From Desulfuromonas sp. (GTDB taxonomy: Bacteria; Desulfobacterota; Desulfuromonadia; Desulfuromonadales; BM501), in contig NZ_PKUB01000018.1 in the NCBI RefSeq assembly GCF_002868845.1, positions 3,483 to 35,713 on the forward strand: DNA of 32,231 bases, written 5' to 3'. The notes under the pieces are model-generated. The model had not been told where the DNA came from. It saw nothing but the letters and a program-made list of their open reading frames with translations, and did not search any database. This document shows positions 24,357 through 32,231 of the stretch, in pieces. Within the stretch, counting starts at the first letter, position 1. Each line of letters starts with the position of its first letter. The position numbers were made by a program, and so were the translations under genes.

Positions 24357-25670
24357 ATGCGTTTCTTCCGGTGTCTGCTGTCCGTATTGCTGATCGGCGG
24401 TTTCGCTGTCCTGGCCGGATGTGCCGTTAATCCGGTGACCGGCAAGCAGGAACTGTCACTTGTATCGGTGTCCACTCCCCAGGAGATCGCCCTCGGCGAG
24501 AAGGCCTTCCCCCAGGCTGTGCAGGAGATGGGGGGGGAGTATCCCGACCCCCAGCTGAGCGCCTATGTGAACCGGGTCGGTGAACGCCTGGGCAGGCTCA
24601 GCCACCGGCCCGACTTGCCGTATCGTTTTGCGGTGGTCAACGACTCTTCGCCCAACGCCTTTGCCCTGCCCGGAGGGTTTATCGCCATCAGTCGCGGGCT
24701 TCTGAGCAACCTGGAGAACGAGGCCCAGCTGGCGTCGGTGCTCGGTCACGAGGTCGGTCACGTCACCGCCCGGCATTCCGTGCAGGGGCTGCAGCGGGGA
24801 ACCCTCTTCAACGTGGGCCTGGCGGTTCTCTCCGGGGTCGCAGGCAACACCGCCTACGGGCCATTGGCCCAGCAGGCCGGGGAGCTGACCGCCGGGCTGT
24901 TGGAGAATTCGTACAGCCGCGGCCAGGAGAGGGAGTCGGACCAGCTCGGCATTGACTACATGGTCCAGGCCGGTTACAACCCTCTGGGAGCGGTCCAGGT
25001 CCAGGAATACTTTTACCGGCAGCTCGAGGGCGGTGCGGAGCCGATGTGGCTGACGGGACTTTTTCGAACCCATCCCTTCTCCAAGGATCGCATGCTGGAC
25101 AACCAGGACTACATCCGAAGCGCCTATCCCCAGGCCCTGACCCAAGAGCGTTATTCTCTTCTGCGCCAGCCCTTTGAATCGGCGACGGCGCGGTTGCGCC
25201 AGGCAAAGGGGGGGTACGAGATCTACGACCAGGCCCGCCGCCTGGAGCAGGAAGGCGACCTGAACAAAGCCATCGCCACCTATCTGCAGGCCGCAGCCGC
25301 GGCGCCCGACGAGTCCCTGATCCTCACCGGCCTGGGCCTGGCCTATCTCAAGGCCGATGATCTCAACTCGGCCCGCATTCACCTCAGCCGGGCCGTTCAA
25401 CTCGGTGGGAAGTACTACCAGTCTCGGCTCGGGCTCGGATACGTCCTGCTGCAACGGGGCCAGGCCGCGCAGGCGGTCCGCGAACTCGAATCGAGCATGC
25501 AGCTCCTGCCGACCATGCAGGGGGCGTTTTTCTTGGCCCAGGCCTACGAAAAAGAGGGCCAGGTGCAGAAGGCCCTCGAGCTGTACCGGGCCGTGGCCCA
25601 GGCCGATCCCAGGGGCGAGATGGGACAGGCCGCCGCTGAGCGGAGCCGGGCCCTGGAGGGAGGTCGATGA
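24357..25670 (+). CDS. M48-family metalloprotease lipoprotein with TPR repeats (BepA-like)
   Basis: 437 residues from ATG 24357, with AAGGAG eight bases upstream. The lipobox is VLAGC (Cys22), followed by AVNPVTGKQELSLVS, typical of this subfamily. The zinc site is HEVGH (His131, Glu132, His135) with the third ligand Glu in RGQERESDQLGIDYM. The C-terminal third has tetratricopeptide repeats (GDLNKAIATYLQAAAAAPDE onwards). The architecture matches E. coli BepA (YfgC), a periplasmic protease and chaperone that controls outer-membrane protein assembly, and Loi-type proteins. It should lie in the periplasm attached to a membrane. It overlaps the next gene by ATGA, making a two-gene operon. Confidence 0.94.
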   Translation: MRFFRCLLSVLLIGGFAVLAGCAVNPVTGKQELSLVSVSTPQEIALGEKAFPQAVQEMGGEYPDPQLSAYVNRVGERLGRLSHRPDLPYRFAVVNDSSPNAFALPGGFIAISRGLLSNLENEAQLASVLGHEVGHVTARHSVQGLQRGTLFNVGLAVLSGVAGNTAYGPLAQQAGELTAGLLENSYSRGQERESDQLGIDYMVQAGYNPLGAVQVQEYFYRQLEGGAEPMWLTGLFRTHPFSKDRMLDNQDYIRSAYPQALTQERYSLLRQPFESATARLRQAKGGYEIYDQARRLEQEGDLNKAIATYLQAAAAAPDESLILTGLGLAYLKADDLNSARIHLSRAVQLGGKYYQSRLGLGYVLLQRGQAAQAVRELESSMQLLPTMQGAFFLAQAYEKEGQVQKALELYRAVAQADPRGEMGQAAAERSRALEGGR

Positions 25671-26176
25671 ACTGGTCCGTCCACCTCGATCCCGGGGAGG
25701 AGGTGCGCTGGCAGGGGCGTCCGGCACCGCGCTGCTATTCATTCCGCAACTGGCGGCATTCACTGTTCGGTCTGTTGTTGCTGGCTATTTGTCTTTGGTG
25801 GACCTGGGCAGGCATCGAACTGGGGCGTGACTACGGTTCCCGGCTTTATCCACTGATCCCGATACCTTTTCTGCTTCTTTCCATATACATGGCCTTCGGT
25901 CACCTGGTTGTTGCCCGCCTGGAATGGGAGAGGGTCTATTACGCCGTGACCGACAGGAGGATCCTCGTCCAGAGGGGGCTCTTCCGCCGGCGCCTGGGGA
26001 GCCTTGCCTTGGGCGAGGTGACCGGTTTTCGGCTCAACCCCCTGGGAGAACACCTCGGGACGGTGCGGGTTCGGGGCGGAACACCGCCGCTCACCCTGGT
26101 TCTTTGCTGTATCGAGTACCCCCGCAAGATGACCGACCTGGTCGAGGAAGCCATGCCCCGGGAGCTCTATATCTGA
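25667..26176 (+). CDS. Membrane protein with bacterial PH-like domain
   Basis: 169 residues; ATG 25667 overlaps the protease stop as ATGA. The start is a short soluble strand (LDPGEEVRWQGRPAPRCYSF). Two membrane segments follow (about 31-50 and 62-80), then a bPH_2-like domain with the typical YYAVTDRRILVQRGLFRRRLGSLALGEV. The family has no settled function. It is probably an inner-membrane protein with its PH-like domain in the cytoplasm. Coupling to the M48 protease suggests an envelope role (inference). Confidence 0.82.
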   Translation: MNWSVHLDPGEEVRWQGRPAPRCYSFRNWRHSLFGLLLLAICLWWTWAGIELGRDYGSRLYPLIPIPFLLLSIYMAFGHLVVARLEWERVYYAVTDRRILVQRGLFRRRLGSLALGEVTGFRLNPLGEHLGTVRVRGGTPPLTLVLCCIEYPRKMTDLVEEAMPRELYI

Positions 26177-26200
26177 TGAATTCCCCCGTTCTGGCCCTTC

Positions 26201-26228
26201 CGCGGGGCCTTTTGGTTTGACTTTTGCC
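26201..26228 (+). terminator. Weak terminator-like hairpin before miaB
   Basis: GGCCC and GGGCC pair around a seven-base loop, followed by TTTTGGTTTG. The stem is short; it could reduce read-through from the protease operon into miaB. Confidence 0.4.
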
Positions 26229-26282
26229 CTTCCTGTTGATTACCCTTTCACTTTTGACCCTAAAGAGAAGGAATTATTCCGA

Positions 26283-27614
26283 GTGGACAGGGAAACGAAC
26301 AGGAAATTCTACCTGGAGACCTTCGGGTGTCAGATGAACGTGGTCGATTCGGAGCGGATCGTCGACCTGCTTCAGGGCATCGGGTATCGGCAGGTCGAGG
26401 CCGCCGATGAGGCCGACCTGATCCTGCTCAACACCTGCTCGATTCGGGACAAGGCCGAGCGCAAGGTGTACGGCCACCTCGGCCGCTTCAAGCCCCTTAA
26501 GGACCGCAACCCCGGTCTGATCCTCGGGGTGGGGGGGTGCGTCGCCCAGCAGGAAGGCGAACGCCTGCTGGAGAAGGTGCGCTACCTCGATCTGGTCTTC
26601 GGCACCCACAACATTCACAAGCTCCCCGACATGGTGCAGGAGGTCGAGGGGCGCCGGGTACGCAGGATCGAGACGGAGTTCCTCGACCGGGAGACCCGTC
26701 TGCAACTCTTTCCGAAGAGGGCCGTGGGGGACACGGTCTCCCGATTTGTGACCGTCATGCAGGGGTGCGACAACTTCTGCTCCTACTGCGTCGTGCCTCA
26801 TGTGCGCGGACGGGAGGTCAGCCGGCCCAGCGACGAGATTCTCGCAGAGGTATGCGAACTGGCTGCCGGGGGGGTGCGGGAGATCACCCTTATCGGACAG
26901 AATGTCAATTCCTACGGCCGCAAGGAGCCCGGCGAGGTCTCTTTTGCCGATCTTCTGCGCCGTGTCCACGAGGTGGACGGGGTCGAGCGCATCCGTTTCA
27001 CCACATCCCACCCCAGGGACCTTTCCGATGAACTGATCGACTGCTTCGGCGACCTGGAAAAGCTCTGCAAGCACATTAACCTGCCGGTCCAGAGTGGGTC
27101 GGACCGGATTCTCGAAATGATGAACCGCGGCTACACCGGCCAGGACTACCTGGCCAAGGTCGCCCGCCTCAAGGCGGCCTGCCCGCAGATTCGACTGACC
27201 TCCGATATCATTGTCGGTTTCCCCGGGGAAACCGAGAACGATTTTGCTGCGACTCTCGAGCTGATGGAGGAGGTGGGCTACGCCGACGTCTTTTCCTTTC
27301 TTTATTCCTCGCGGCCCCAAACCGCGGCGGCTCAGATGCCCGATTCCCTCTCGGCGAAAGCGAAACAGGACCGCTTCGATCGGCTGCTCGCCCTGCAGGA
27401 GAAGATCAGCCGCCAGACTTGGGCCCAGGACGTGGGCCGTGTTCTGCCGGTGCTGGTCGAGGGGGAGAGCCGTCAGGGCGGAGACCAGATATTCGGGCGC
27501 ACCACCTGGAACCGGATCGTCAATTTCCAGGGGGAAAAGACACTCGTGGGCCAGGTCGTTCCCGTCCGCATCACCACCGACTTCCGCAACTCCCAACTGG
27601 GAGAGGCGGCCTGA
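26283..27614 (+). CDS. miaB: tRNA-2-methylthio-N6-isopentenyladenosine synthase MiaB
   Basis: 443 residues from GTG 26283, with AAGGA about 10 bases upstream; this gives the usual start just before KFYLETFGCQMN. An in-frame TTG at 26217 would add 22 unusual residues. N-terminal UPF0004 domain with cluster ligands in ETFGCQMN, NTCSIRDKAE and GVGGCVAQ. The radical-SAM domain has GCDNFCSYC (CxxxCxxC) for the SAM-binding cluster, with YCVVPHVRGREVSRP following. A C-terminal TRAM domain ends the protein. It methylthiolates i6A37 in tRNAs reading U-starting codons, using two 4Fe-4S clusters and SAM. Only 9 bases precede the next gene, so they are probably cotranscribed. Confidence 0.98.
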   Translation: MDRETNRKFYLETFGCQMNVVDSERIVDLLQGIGYRQVEAADEADLILLNTCSIRDKAERKVYGHLGRFKPLKDRNPGLILGVGGCVAQQEGERLLEKVRYLDLVFGTHNIHKLPDMVQEVEGRRVRRIETEFLDRETRLQLFPKRAVGDTVSRFVTVMQGCDNFCSYCVVPHVRGREVSRPSDEILAEVCELAAGGVREITLIGQNVNSYGRKEPGEVSFADLLRRVHEVDGVERIRFTTSHPRDLSDELIDCFGDLEKLCKHINLPVQSGSDRILEMMNRGYTGQDYLAKVARLKAACPQIRLTSDIIVGFPGETENDFAATLELMEEVGYADVFSFLYSSRPQTAAAQMPDSLSAKAKQDRFDRLLALQEKISRQTWAQDVGRVLPVLVEGESRQGGDQIFGRTTWNRIVNFQGEKTLVGQVVPVRITTDFRNSQLGEAA

Positions 27615-27623
27615 GGAGGCACC

Positions 27624-28274
27624 ATGATCGATCTGCACACTCATACGATCTTCAGCGACGGAGAGCTGATTCCGGCTGAGCTGACCCGGCGTGCGGCGGT
27701 GGCAGGGTACCGAGCGATCGCTCTCACCGACCACGGGGATCCCTCCAATATCGACCTGATCATCCCCCGCATCGTGAAGGTGGTCGCCGATCTCGGCGCG
27801 GCATGGGGGCTGACCGTTTTGCCCGGCATCGAGCTGACCCACGTGCCCCCGTCCATGATCGCCGGGGTCGCCCGGGAGGCCCGGGCCCTCGGTGCGCGGA
27901 TCGTGGTCTGCCACGGCGAGACGATCGTCGAGCCCGTCGCTCCCGGGACCAACCGGGCGGCCCTCGAGGCCGACATCGACATCCTGTCCCACCCCGGCCT
28001 GATCAGCGCCGAGGAGGCCGCTCTCGCGGCAAAGCGCGGCATCTGCCTGGAAATCACCACCCGCAAGGGGCACAGCCTGACCAACGGCCACGTTGCGCGG
28101 GTCGCCCTGGAGGCCGGCGCCAAACTGGTGGTGAACTCTGACAGTCACAGCCCAGGCGACCTTTCTTCCCTGGAGACCGCCCGCCTGGTCGCTCTTGGGG
28201 CGGGAATGACGGAGGAGCAGTTCGAGCAGGCCCGTCGCAACGCCGAGGAACTGGTGCGCAAGGCCCAGGGCTGA
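27624..28274 (+). CDS. PHP-domain phosphoesterase (histidinol-phosphatase-like)
   Basis: 216 residues from ATG 27624, with GAGGAGG five bases upstream and nine bases after miaB. PHP metal ligands are visible in order: DLHTHTIFSDGEL, ALTDHGD, LPGIELTHV, VVCHGE, ILSHPG and VVNSDSH. At 216 residues it is a compact PHP of the kind often annotated as histidinol phosphate phosphatase; the true substrate could be another phosphate ester. Cytoplasmic. No his genes are nearby, so the name is only a family label. A copy of the dispersed repeat starts eight bases after its stop. Confidence 0.9.
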   Translation: MIDLHTHTIFSDGELIPAELTRRAAVAGYRAIALTDHGDPSNIDLIIPRIVKVVADLGAAWGLTVLPGIELTHVPPSMIAGVAREARALGARIVVCHGETIVEPVAPGTNRAALEADIDILSHPGLISAEEAALAAKRGICLEITTRKGHSLTNGHVARVALEAGAKLVVNSDSHSPGDLSSLETARLVALGAGMTEEQFEQARRNAEELVRKAQG

Positions 28275-28281
28275 ACCCGCC

Positions 28282-28375
28282 CCACGCAAGACCGCAAAGA
28301 CGCCAAGAAGGGCAAAAAACCCCAGTCTCAAAGTTTTACTTTGCGGCTTTGCGACTTGAGTGAGCGATAGCGAAC
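28282..28375 (-). repeat. Dispersed ~93-bp inverted repeat, copy 2
   Basis: Reverse-complement relative of 3737-3828: read on the minus strand it starts TTCGCTATCGCTCACTCAAG, continues with CGCAAAGCCGCAAAG, and ends CTTGGCGTCTTTGCGGTCTTGCGTG. The arms can pair as a long hairpin. The gap 28275-28534 also holds a T-run (28389-28396) and a fragment reading CTCTGCGCCTCTGCGTGAG (about 28452-28470) that resembles the end of the same repeat type. Confidence 0.7.
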
Positions 28376-28534
28376 GGGCGAGAGGCCGATTTTTTTTGAA
28401 CTACCTGACAGGAAAAGGATCTTGGGATCCAGACCCAGTAATAGCTTTTCTCTGCGCCTCTGCGTGAGGGAGGGCTGCGGACCCGGTTTCTTCTGATATC
28501 GAATTATACTCAATCCTCCAGGAGGAATTTCCCC

Positions 28535-29605
28535 GTGAAAGACAAGGACTTCGCCTTTTTCAAGGAACTCGTCGAGACCCCCAGCCCCTCGGGCTTCGAA
28601 CAGCCTGCCCAGCGCATTGTGCGACGTGAGCTGGGCGGTGTCGCCGACGAGGTGCGCACCGACGTGATGGGCAACGTCATTGCCCGCATCGGGGGCCAAG
28701 GCGAGGACCTGCCCCGGGTCATGCTGGCCGGTCACTGCGACGAGATCGGCTTTATGATCCGCTACATCGACGAGGGCGGGTTCCTTTATTTCGCCCCCAT
28801 CGGGGGGGTGGACGCCCACCTCGTGCCGGGTCAGCGGGTCACCGTTCACACTGTCGGCGGGCCCGTGCTGGGGGTGGTGGGCAAGAAGCCGATTCATCTC
28901 ATCGATCCCAAGGACCGCGAGACGGTGGTCAAGTTCAAGAGCCAGTTCATCGATATCGGTGTCTCCAGTCGGGAAGAGGCGGAGAAAATCGTGGCCGTCG
29001 GCGACCCGGCGACTTTTGCCGTCGGCCTCGAGCGGTTGCAGGGCGACCGGGTCACCTCCCGGGCCTTCGACGACAAGATGGGAGCCTTCATCGTGGCCAG
29101 GATCCTTCAGGAGGTCCGCCGCCGCGGTCCCGCCCCCGTTGAGCTCTATGGGGTCTCCACGGTCCAGGAGGAACTCGGCCTGCGCGGCGGGACCACCAGC
29201 GCCTACGGGGTCAACCCCGACGTGGGGATCGCCGTGGAGGTGGGGGTCGCCACCGACGTGCCCGACATTGACAAAAAAGAGGCCGGTGAGACCAAGGTCG
29301 GCGCCGGCCCCATCCTCGCCCGGGGGGCGAACATCAACCCGGCCCTCTTCGAGTTGCTGCTGCGCGTCGCCCGGGAGGAGGAGATCCCCTTCCAGGTCGC
29401 CGGCGCGCCCCGGGCCACGGGCACCGACGCCAACGTCATGCAGGTCTCCCGCGGGGGGGCGGCCACGGCGCTGGTCAGCGTTCCGCTACGCTACATGCAT
29501 TCGCCGGTTGAGCTCCTCTGTCTTGCCGATCTTGAAAATACGGTGCGTCTGCTGACCGGACTGCTCTACCGCATCGAAAGTCGCCAGGCCTTCATCCCCA
29601 ACTAG
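28535..29605 (+). CDS. M42-family metallopeptidase (glutamyl aminopeptidase-like)
   Basis: 356 residues from GTG 28535, with AGGAGGAA seven bases upstream. Zinc/cobalt ligands and catalytic residues appear in the expected order: MLAGHCDEIGF (His, Asp), SRAFDDKMGAF (bridging Asp), TVQEELGLRGG (Glu-Glu), VAVEV-like strand VEVGVATD, TGTDANVMQ and RYMHSPVE (last His). These enzymes are cytoplasmic, often dodecameric (TET-like) aminopeptidases that finish peptide breakdown; the acidic substrate preference is a family label. It is single-gene, preceded by a repeat-bearing gap and followed by metK with its own promoter. Confidence 0.95.
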   Translation: MKDKDFAFFKELVETPSPSGFEQPAQRIVRRELGGVADEVRTDVMGNVIARIGGQGEDLPRVMLAGHCDEIGFMIRYIDEGGFLYFAPIGGVDAHLVPGQRVTVHTVGGPVLGVVGKKPIHLIDPKDRETVVKFKSQFIDIGVSSREEAEKIVAVGDPATFAVGLERLQGDRVTSRAFDDKMGAFIVARILQEVRRRGPAPVELYGVSTVQEELGLRGGTTSAYGVNPDVGIAVEVGVATDVPDIDKKEAGETKVGAGPILARGANINPALFELLLRVAREEEIPFQVAGAPRATGTDANVMQVSRGGAATALVSVPLRYMHSPVELLCLADLENTVRLLTGLLYRIESRQAFIPN

Positions 29606-29625
29606 CGTCTATCGCTGGGAAAATC

Positions 29626-29654
29626 TTGACAAAAGCCCGGGTTCCCACTAGATT
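29626..29654 (+). promoter_or_regulatory. Strong sigma-70 promoter of metK
   Basis: TTGACA (29626-29631) and TAGATT (29649-29654) are separated by exactly 17 bases. The leader to ATG 29702 is about 40 bases and contains AGGAGG, leaving no room for a SAM riboswitch. Confidence 0.88.
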
Positions 29655-29701
29655 GTTTAGCTTGGAATAAAACGAAATCTTTCTTAGGAGGAGCCGATTT
29701 C

Positions 29702-30871
29702 ATGGCCATGACCGATTTTCTCTTCACTTCCGAGTCCGTCAGCGAAGGGCATCCTGACAAGGTTGCCGACCAGATCTCCGACGCCATCCTCGATGCCATC
29801 CTGACCCAGGATCCCAAATCCCGCGTCGCCTGCGAGACTTTGGTGACCACCGGAATGGCCATGATCGCCGGGGAAATCACCACCAACGCTCGCATCGACT
29901 ATCCCGAGATCGTGCGCCAGACCATCAAGGAGATCGGCTACGACGACTCCTCCATGGGCTTCGACTGGGAGACCTGCGCCGTCATCACCTCGGTCGATCG
30001 CCAGTCGCCCGATATCTCGCAGGGAGTGACCGCGGGGGAGGGGATGTTCCTCGAGCAGGGCGCCGGTGACCAGGGCCTGATGTTCGGCTACGCATGCAAC
30101 GAAACCCCCGAGTTGATGCCGATGCCGATCACCTTCGCTCACAAGCTCACCCAGCGCCTCGCGGAGGTGCGCAAGAGCGGTCTGCTGACCTTCCTGCGTC
30201 CCGACAGCAAGTCCCAGGTCTCCATCGAATACATCAACGACAAGCCGATTCGCGTCGATACGGTGGTCGTCTCCTCTCAGCACATTCCCGAGGTCACCTA
30301 CGAGACCCTCAAGGAGGGGATTGTCGAGGAGGTTATCAAAAAGGTCATTCCCGCCGAACTGCTCGACGAGAGGACCAAGTACTTCGTCAACCCTACCGGC
30401 CGCTTCGTGATCGGCGGGCCGATGGGCGATTGCGGCCTGACCGGGCGCAAGATCATCGTCGACACCTACGGCGGGCAGGGCTCCCACGGTGGCGGCGCCT
30501 TCTCCGGCAAGGATCCCTCCAAGGTCGATCGCAGCGCCTCTTACATGGCCCGCTATGTCGCCAAGAACATCGTTGCTTCCGGCCTCGCCGATAAGTGCGA
30601 GGTGCAGCTCGCCTACGCTATCGGTGTGGCCGAGCCGGTTTCGGTGATGATCAACACCTTCGGCACGGGGAAGATCCCTTCCAACGACATCGCCCGCATC
30701 GCCCAGGAAGAGTTCGACCTGCGCCCCGCGGCGATCATCCAGGTTCTCGACCTGCTGCGGCCCATCTATCGCAAGACCGCGGCCTACGGCCACTTCGGGC
30801 GAGAACTCCCCGAGTTCACCTGGGAGAGGACCGATCGGGCCGAGTCGCTGAAGGCGCGTGCCGGGCTGTAG
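29702..30871 (+). CDS. metK: S-adenosylmethionine synthetase
   Basis: 389 residues, standard length. ATG 29702 lies 10 bases after AGGAGG; a second ATG at 29708 is also usable. Signatures: [11 protein letters not shown] (ATP-binding His), [15 protein letters not shown], the P-loop-like [17 protein letters not shown], and DGKSQV-type [10 protein letters not shown]. It makes SAM from ATP and methionine in the cytoplasm and so supplies MiaB, the radical-SAM enzyme encoded upstream. It is expressed from its own strong promoter and followed by a terminator. No oddity seen. Confidence 0.99.
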   Translation: MAMTDFLFTSESVSEGHPDKVADQISDAILDAILTQDPKSRVACETLVTTGMAMIAGEITTNARIDYPEIVRQTIKEIGYDDSSMGFDWETCAVITSVDRQSPDISQGVTAGEGMFLEQGAGDQGLMFGYACNETPELMPMPITFAHKLTQRLAEVRKSGLLTFLRPDSKSQVSIEYINDKPIRVDTVVVSSQHIPEVTYETLKEGIVEEVIKKVIPAELLDERTKYFVNPTGRFVIGGPMGDCGLTGRKIIVDTYGGQGSHGGGAFSGKDPSKVDRSASYMARYVAKNIVASGLADKCEVQLAYAIGVAEPVSVMINTFGTGKIPSNDIARIAQEEFDLRPAAIIQVLDLLRPIYRKTAAYGHFGRELPEFTWERTDRAESLKARAGL

Positions 30872-30898
30872 GGCCAAAAGAAAAGAATTGCAATGCGA

Positions 30899-30930
30899 AA
30901 GGGCGAACCGATATGGGGCGCCCTTTTTTT
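30899..30930 (+). terminator. Rho-independent terminator of metK
   Basis: GGGCG (30901-30905) pairs with CGCCC (30919-30923), followed by TTTTTTTATT. It lies about 30 bases after the metK stop. Confidence 0.8.
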
Positions 30931-31054
30931 ATTCTGTTTTCTTCTCTGGCTGAAAAAATATCGGCCGGCCCAACATAAAGAATTACCTTGAAGGTCTTGC
31001 GGGAATGATTTCAGGCGGTTAGGATGGGCGGTAACCTCCTGAAAAGGGCAAGAC

Positions 31055-32203
31055 GTGGCCGAACCCGTTCTCAGTATCGTTATTCCCGTCCTCAACGAGC
31101 GTGACACCCTGCCGGCGCTGGTCGCTAGCCTGGACGCCCAGCGGGGGGTGGCCTTCGAGGTGGTCGCCGTTGACGGGGGCTCGGACGACGGCAGCCTGGA
31201 GGCGTTGGAAGGTCTTGCGGCGCAGGCGAATTTTCCTTTTCGCATCCTTCGCTCCGAACGGGGCAGGGCCCGGCAGCTCAACGCAGGGGTCGCAATCGCC
31301 CGTGGGGAATACCTGCTCTTTCTTCATGCTGACTCCCGTTTCGAGAGGGCCGAGGCCCTGGCGACCGGCCTGGCGGCGTTGAAGCAGGAGTGTCAATTGC
31401 GCGGAAGCCGCCGGGTGGCGGGTCATTTCCCCCTCCGTTTTTCAAGGCTTGGCGATTCTCCCTCCCTCTCTTACTACTATTACGAAGCCAAGGCGTGTCT
31501 GGACAGGCCGGGCTGCACCCACGGCGACCAGGGGTTTCTGATGGGACGTTCCTTCTTTGAGGACGTCGGCCCGTTCGATTCCGATTTGGGGCTCCTTGAG
31601 GACACTCTTCTGGCCGAGACGATCCGCCGGGAGGGGGCCTGGGTGCTCCTGCCCCTGGAAATCTCGACCTCCGCCCGACGCTTCGAGGCCGAGGGGCTGT
31701 TCGAGAGGCAGGTGCTGAACGCGCTGATCATGAATTCAGTCTTTATCGGCTGGACCGCATGCCTTGCCGAACTCCCTGGTCTCTATCGAAGCCAGGGCCG
31801 CACCGAGCGGCTCCGGCTGCTTCCCTTTCTACGGAAATTCCGCGAAATTCTGAAATCCCTCCCCCTGCGCCAGCGACTTCTCATCTGGTATCGCACCGGT
31901 GGCTATGTGCGGCCCAACGCGTGGCAGATCGCCTTTTTTTTCGATGTGCGGCGCAATTTCCGGAAGGGAATCCCTCCCGGAGAGGGGCGGACTTCCGTAC
32001 TGGATGCCTTCGAACCGTGGTTTGAGCGGTTGACCGACCATCCTCCGGGGAGGGCGGCCGCCGCATTGCTGACCCGCATATGGTTTTGCTGCGCTCATCT
32101 TTATGCCCTGGCGGTGGAGGGCACTATGGGAAGGAAAGCGGGCGCGGCGAAGTCGACCCCGCGGTCGGTCAACGTCGAGAACAAGGACGAGGAGGGGGAA
32201 TGA
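31055..32203 (+). CDS. Family-2 glycosyltransferase with C-terminal extension
   Basis: 382 residues from GTG 31055 with a modest ribosome site (AGGG about seven bases upstream). The N-terminal 230 residues are a GT-A domain: LSIVIPVLNERDTLPALVASL, VVAVDGGSDDGS, GRARQLNAGVAIARGEYLLFLHADSR (DxD-like HAD) and HGDQGFLMGRSFFEDVGPFD. This resembles the TIGR04283 group (named for arsenosugar biosynthesis), which is usually near 220-240 residues. About 150 further residues follow, basic and aromatic with a possible membrane-associated helix (LLTRIWFCCAHLYALAV), not recognised. The acceptor is unknown. The stop overlaps the start of the next gene as ATGA. Confidence 0.88.
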   Translation: MAEPVLSIVIPVLNERDTLPALVASLDAQRGVAFEVVAVDGGSDDGSLEALEGLAAQANFPFRILRSERGRARQLNAGVAIARGEYLLFLHADSRFERAEALATGLAALKQECQLRGSRRVAGHFPLRFSRLGDSPSLSYYYYEAKACLDRPGCTHGDQGFLMGRSFFEDVGPFDSDLGLLEDTLLAETIRREGAWVLLPLEISTSARRFEAEGLFERQVLNALIMNSVFIGWTACLAELPGLYRSQGRTERLRLLPFLRKFREILKSLPLRQRLLIWYRTGGYVRPNAWQIAFFFDVRRNFRKGIPPGEGRTSVLDAFEPWFERLTDHPPGRAAAALLTRIWFCCAHLYALAVEGTMGRKAGAAKSTPRSVNVENKDEEGE

Positions 32204-32231
32204 AACCCGCGACCATGGAATCGGCCAACGC
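32200..32231 (+). CDS. Start of an unidentified gene, cut by right edge
   Basis: ATG 32200 overlaps the glycosyltransferase stop (ATGA) and is preceded by GGAGGGGG. Ten codons are visible (MKPATMESAN), too few to identify. The coupling suggests it works with the glycosyltransferase. Confidence 0.6.
   Translation, partial: MKPATMESAN

Noticed and set aside
26274-28331. 685-codon minus-strand open frame
   Set aside because: Antisense to miaB and the PHP gene, both firmly identified.
29655-29701. SAM riboswitch before metK
   Set aside because: The leader is only about 40 bases, too short for any SAM aptamer.
1-32231. CRISPR array, tRNA or rRNA genes, prophage or insertion sequence
   Set aside because: No regular short direct repeats with spacers, no cloverleaf with CCA-type end, no transposase or integrase reading frame seen.

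Overview
The window is about 60% GC chromosomal DNA from a Gram-negative, probably anaerobic or microaerophilic deltaproteobacterium. The best guess is the order Desulfuromonadales (Desulfuromonas/Geobacter-like). Grounds for this are the outer-membrane machinery (PqiA/PqiB-type transport, TonB and a TonB-dependent receptor, many lipoproteins), several large signal-transduction proteins, an apparent selenoprotein, and general protein resemblance. This placement is inference; there is no rRNA or tRNA in the window.

Layout. (1) 1-1307, minus strand: a split pqiA pair feeding into pqiB, which is cut by the left edge. (2) 1308-2361: a mostly non-coding, AT-rich stretch holding one small Tat-exported peptide gene (1869-2096) followed by a perfect 17-bp hairpin. 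(3) 2362-3545: an exported peroxiredoxin whose catalytic cysteine codon is TGA (very likely selenocysteine), translationally coupled to a lipoprotein. (4) 3923-4588: a second lipoprotein with a clear terminator. (5) 4814-7312: a membrane hybrid histidine kinase whose last receiver domain is separated by an in-frame TGA next to a REP-like palindrome. (6) 7347-17119: a TonB-centred surface cluster. It contains a 1021-residue LVIVD beta-propeller protein, then on the minus strand a TonB-dependent receptor coupled to a 1075-residue helical-repeat/calcium-motif lipoprotein, and a divergent tonB gene. (7) 17187-19508: a PAS-PAS-GGDEF-EAL cyclic-di-GMP protein. (8) 19604-24131, minus strand: AMMECR1-domain protein, Old Yellow Enzyme-type oxidoreductase, a 56-residue zinc ribbon, and TypA/BipA. 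(9) 24357-30871, plus strand: M48 protease with repeats, a bacterial PH-like membrane protein, miaB, a PHP-domain phosphatase, an M42 aminopeptidase and metK. (10) 31055-end: a family-2 glycosyltransferase coupled to a gene cut by the right edge.

How the genes work together. The left half is mainly envelope biology: lipid transport, exported redox protection, two lipoproteins, and an energised outer-membrane uptake locus that appears to carry its own TonB. The lipoprotein-receptor pair recalls SusCD-like organisation in architecture, but the lipoprotein has a different fold and the substrate is unknown. The right half is mostly conserved housekeeping (translation GTPase, tRNA thiomethylation, SAM synthesis, peptide turnover).

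The most noteworthy items are the Sec-containing peroxiredoxin with a candidate SECIS hairpin, the UGA-split hybrid kinase, the TonB/receptor/lipoprotein/propeller locus, the Tat-exported Gly/Asn-rich mini-protein, and a dispersed roughly 93-bp inverted repeat present twice in opposite orientation.
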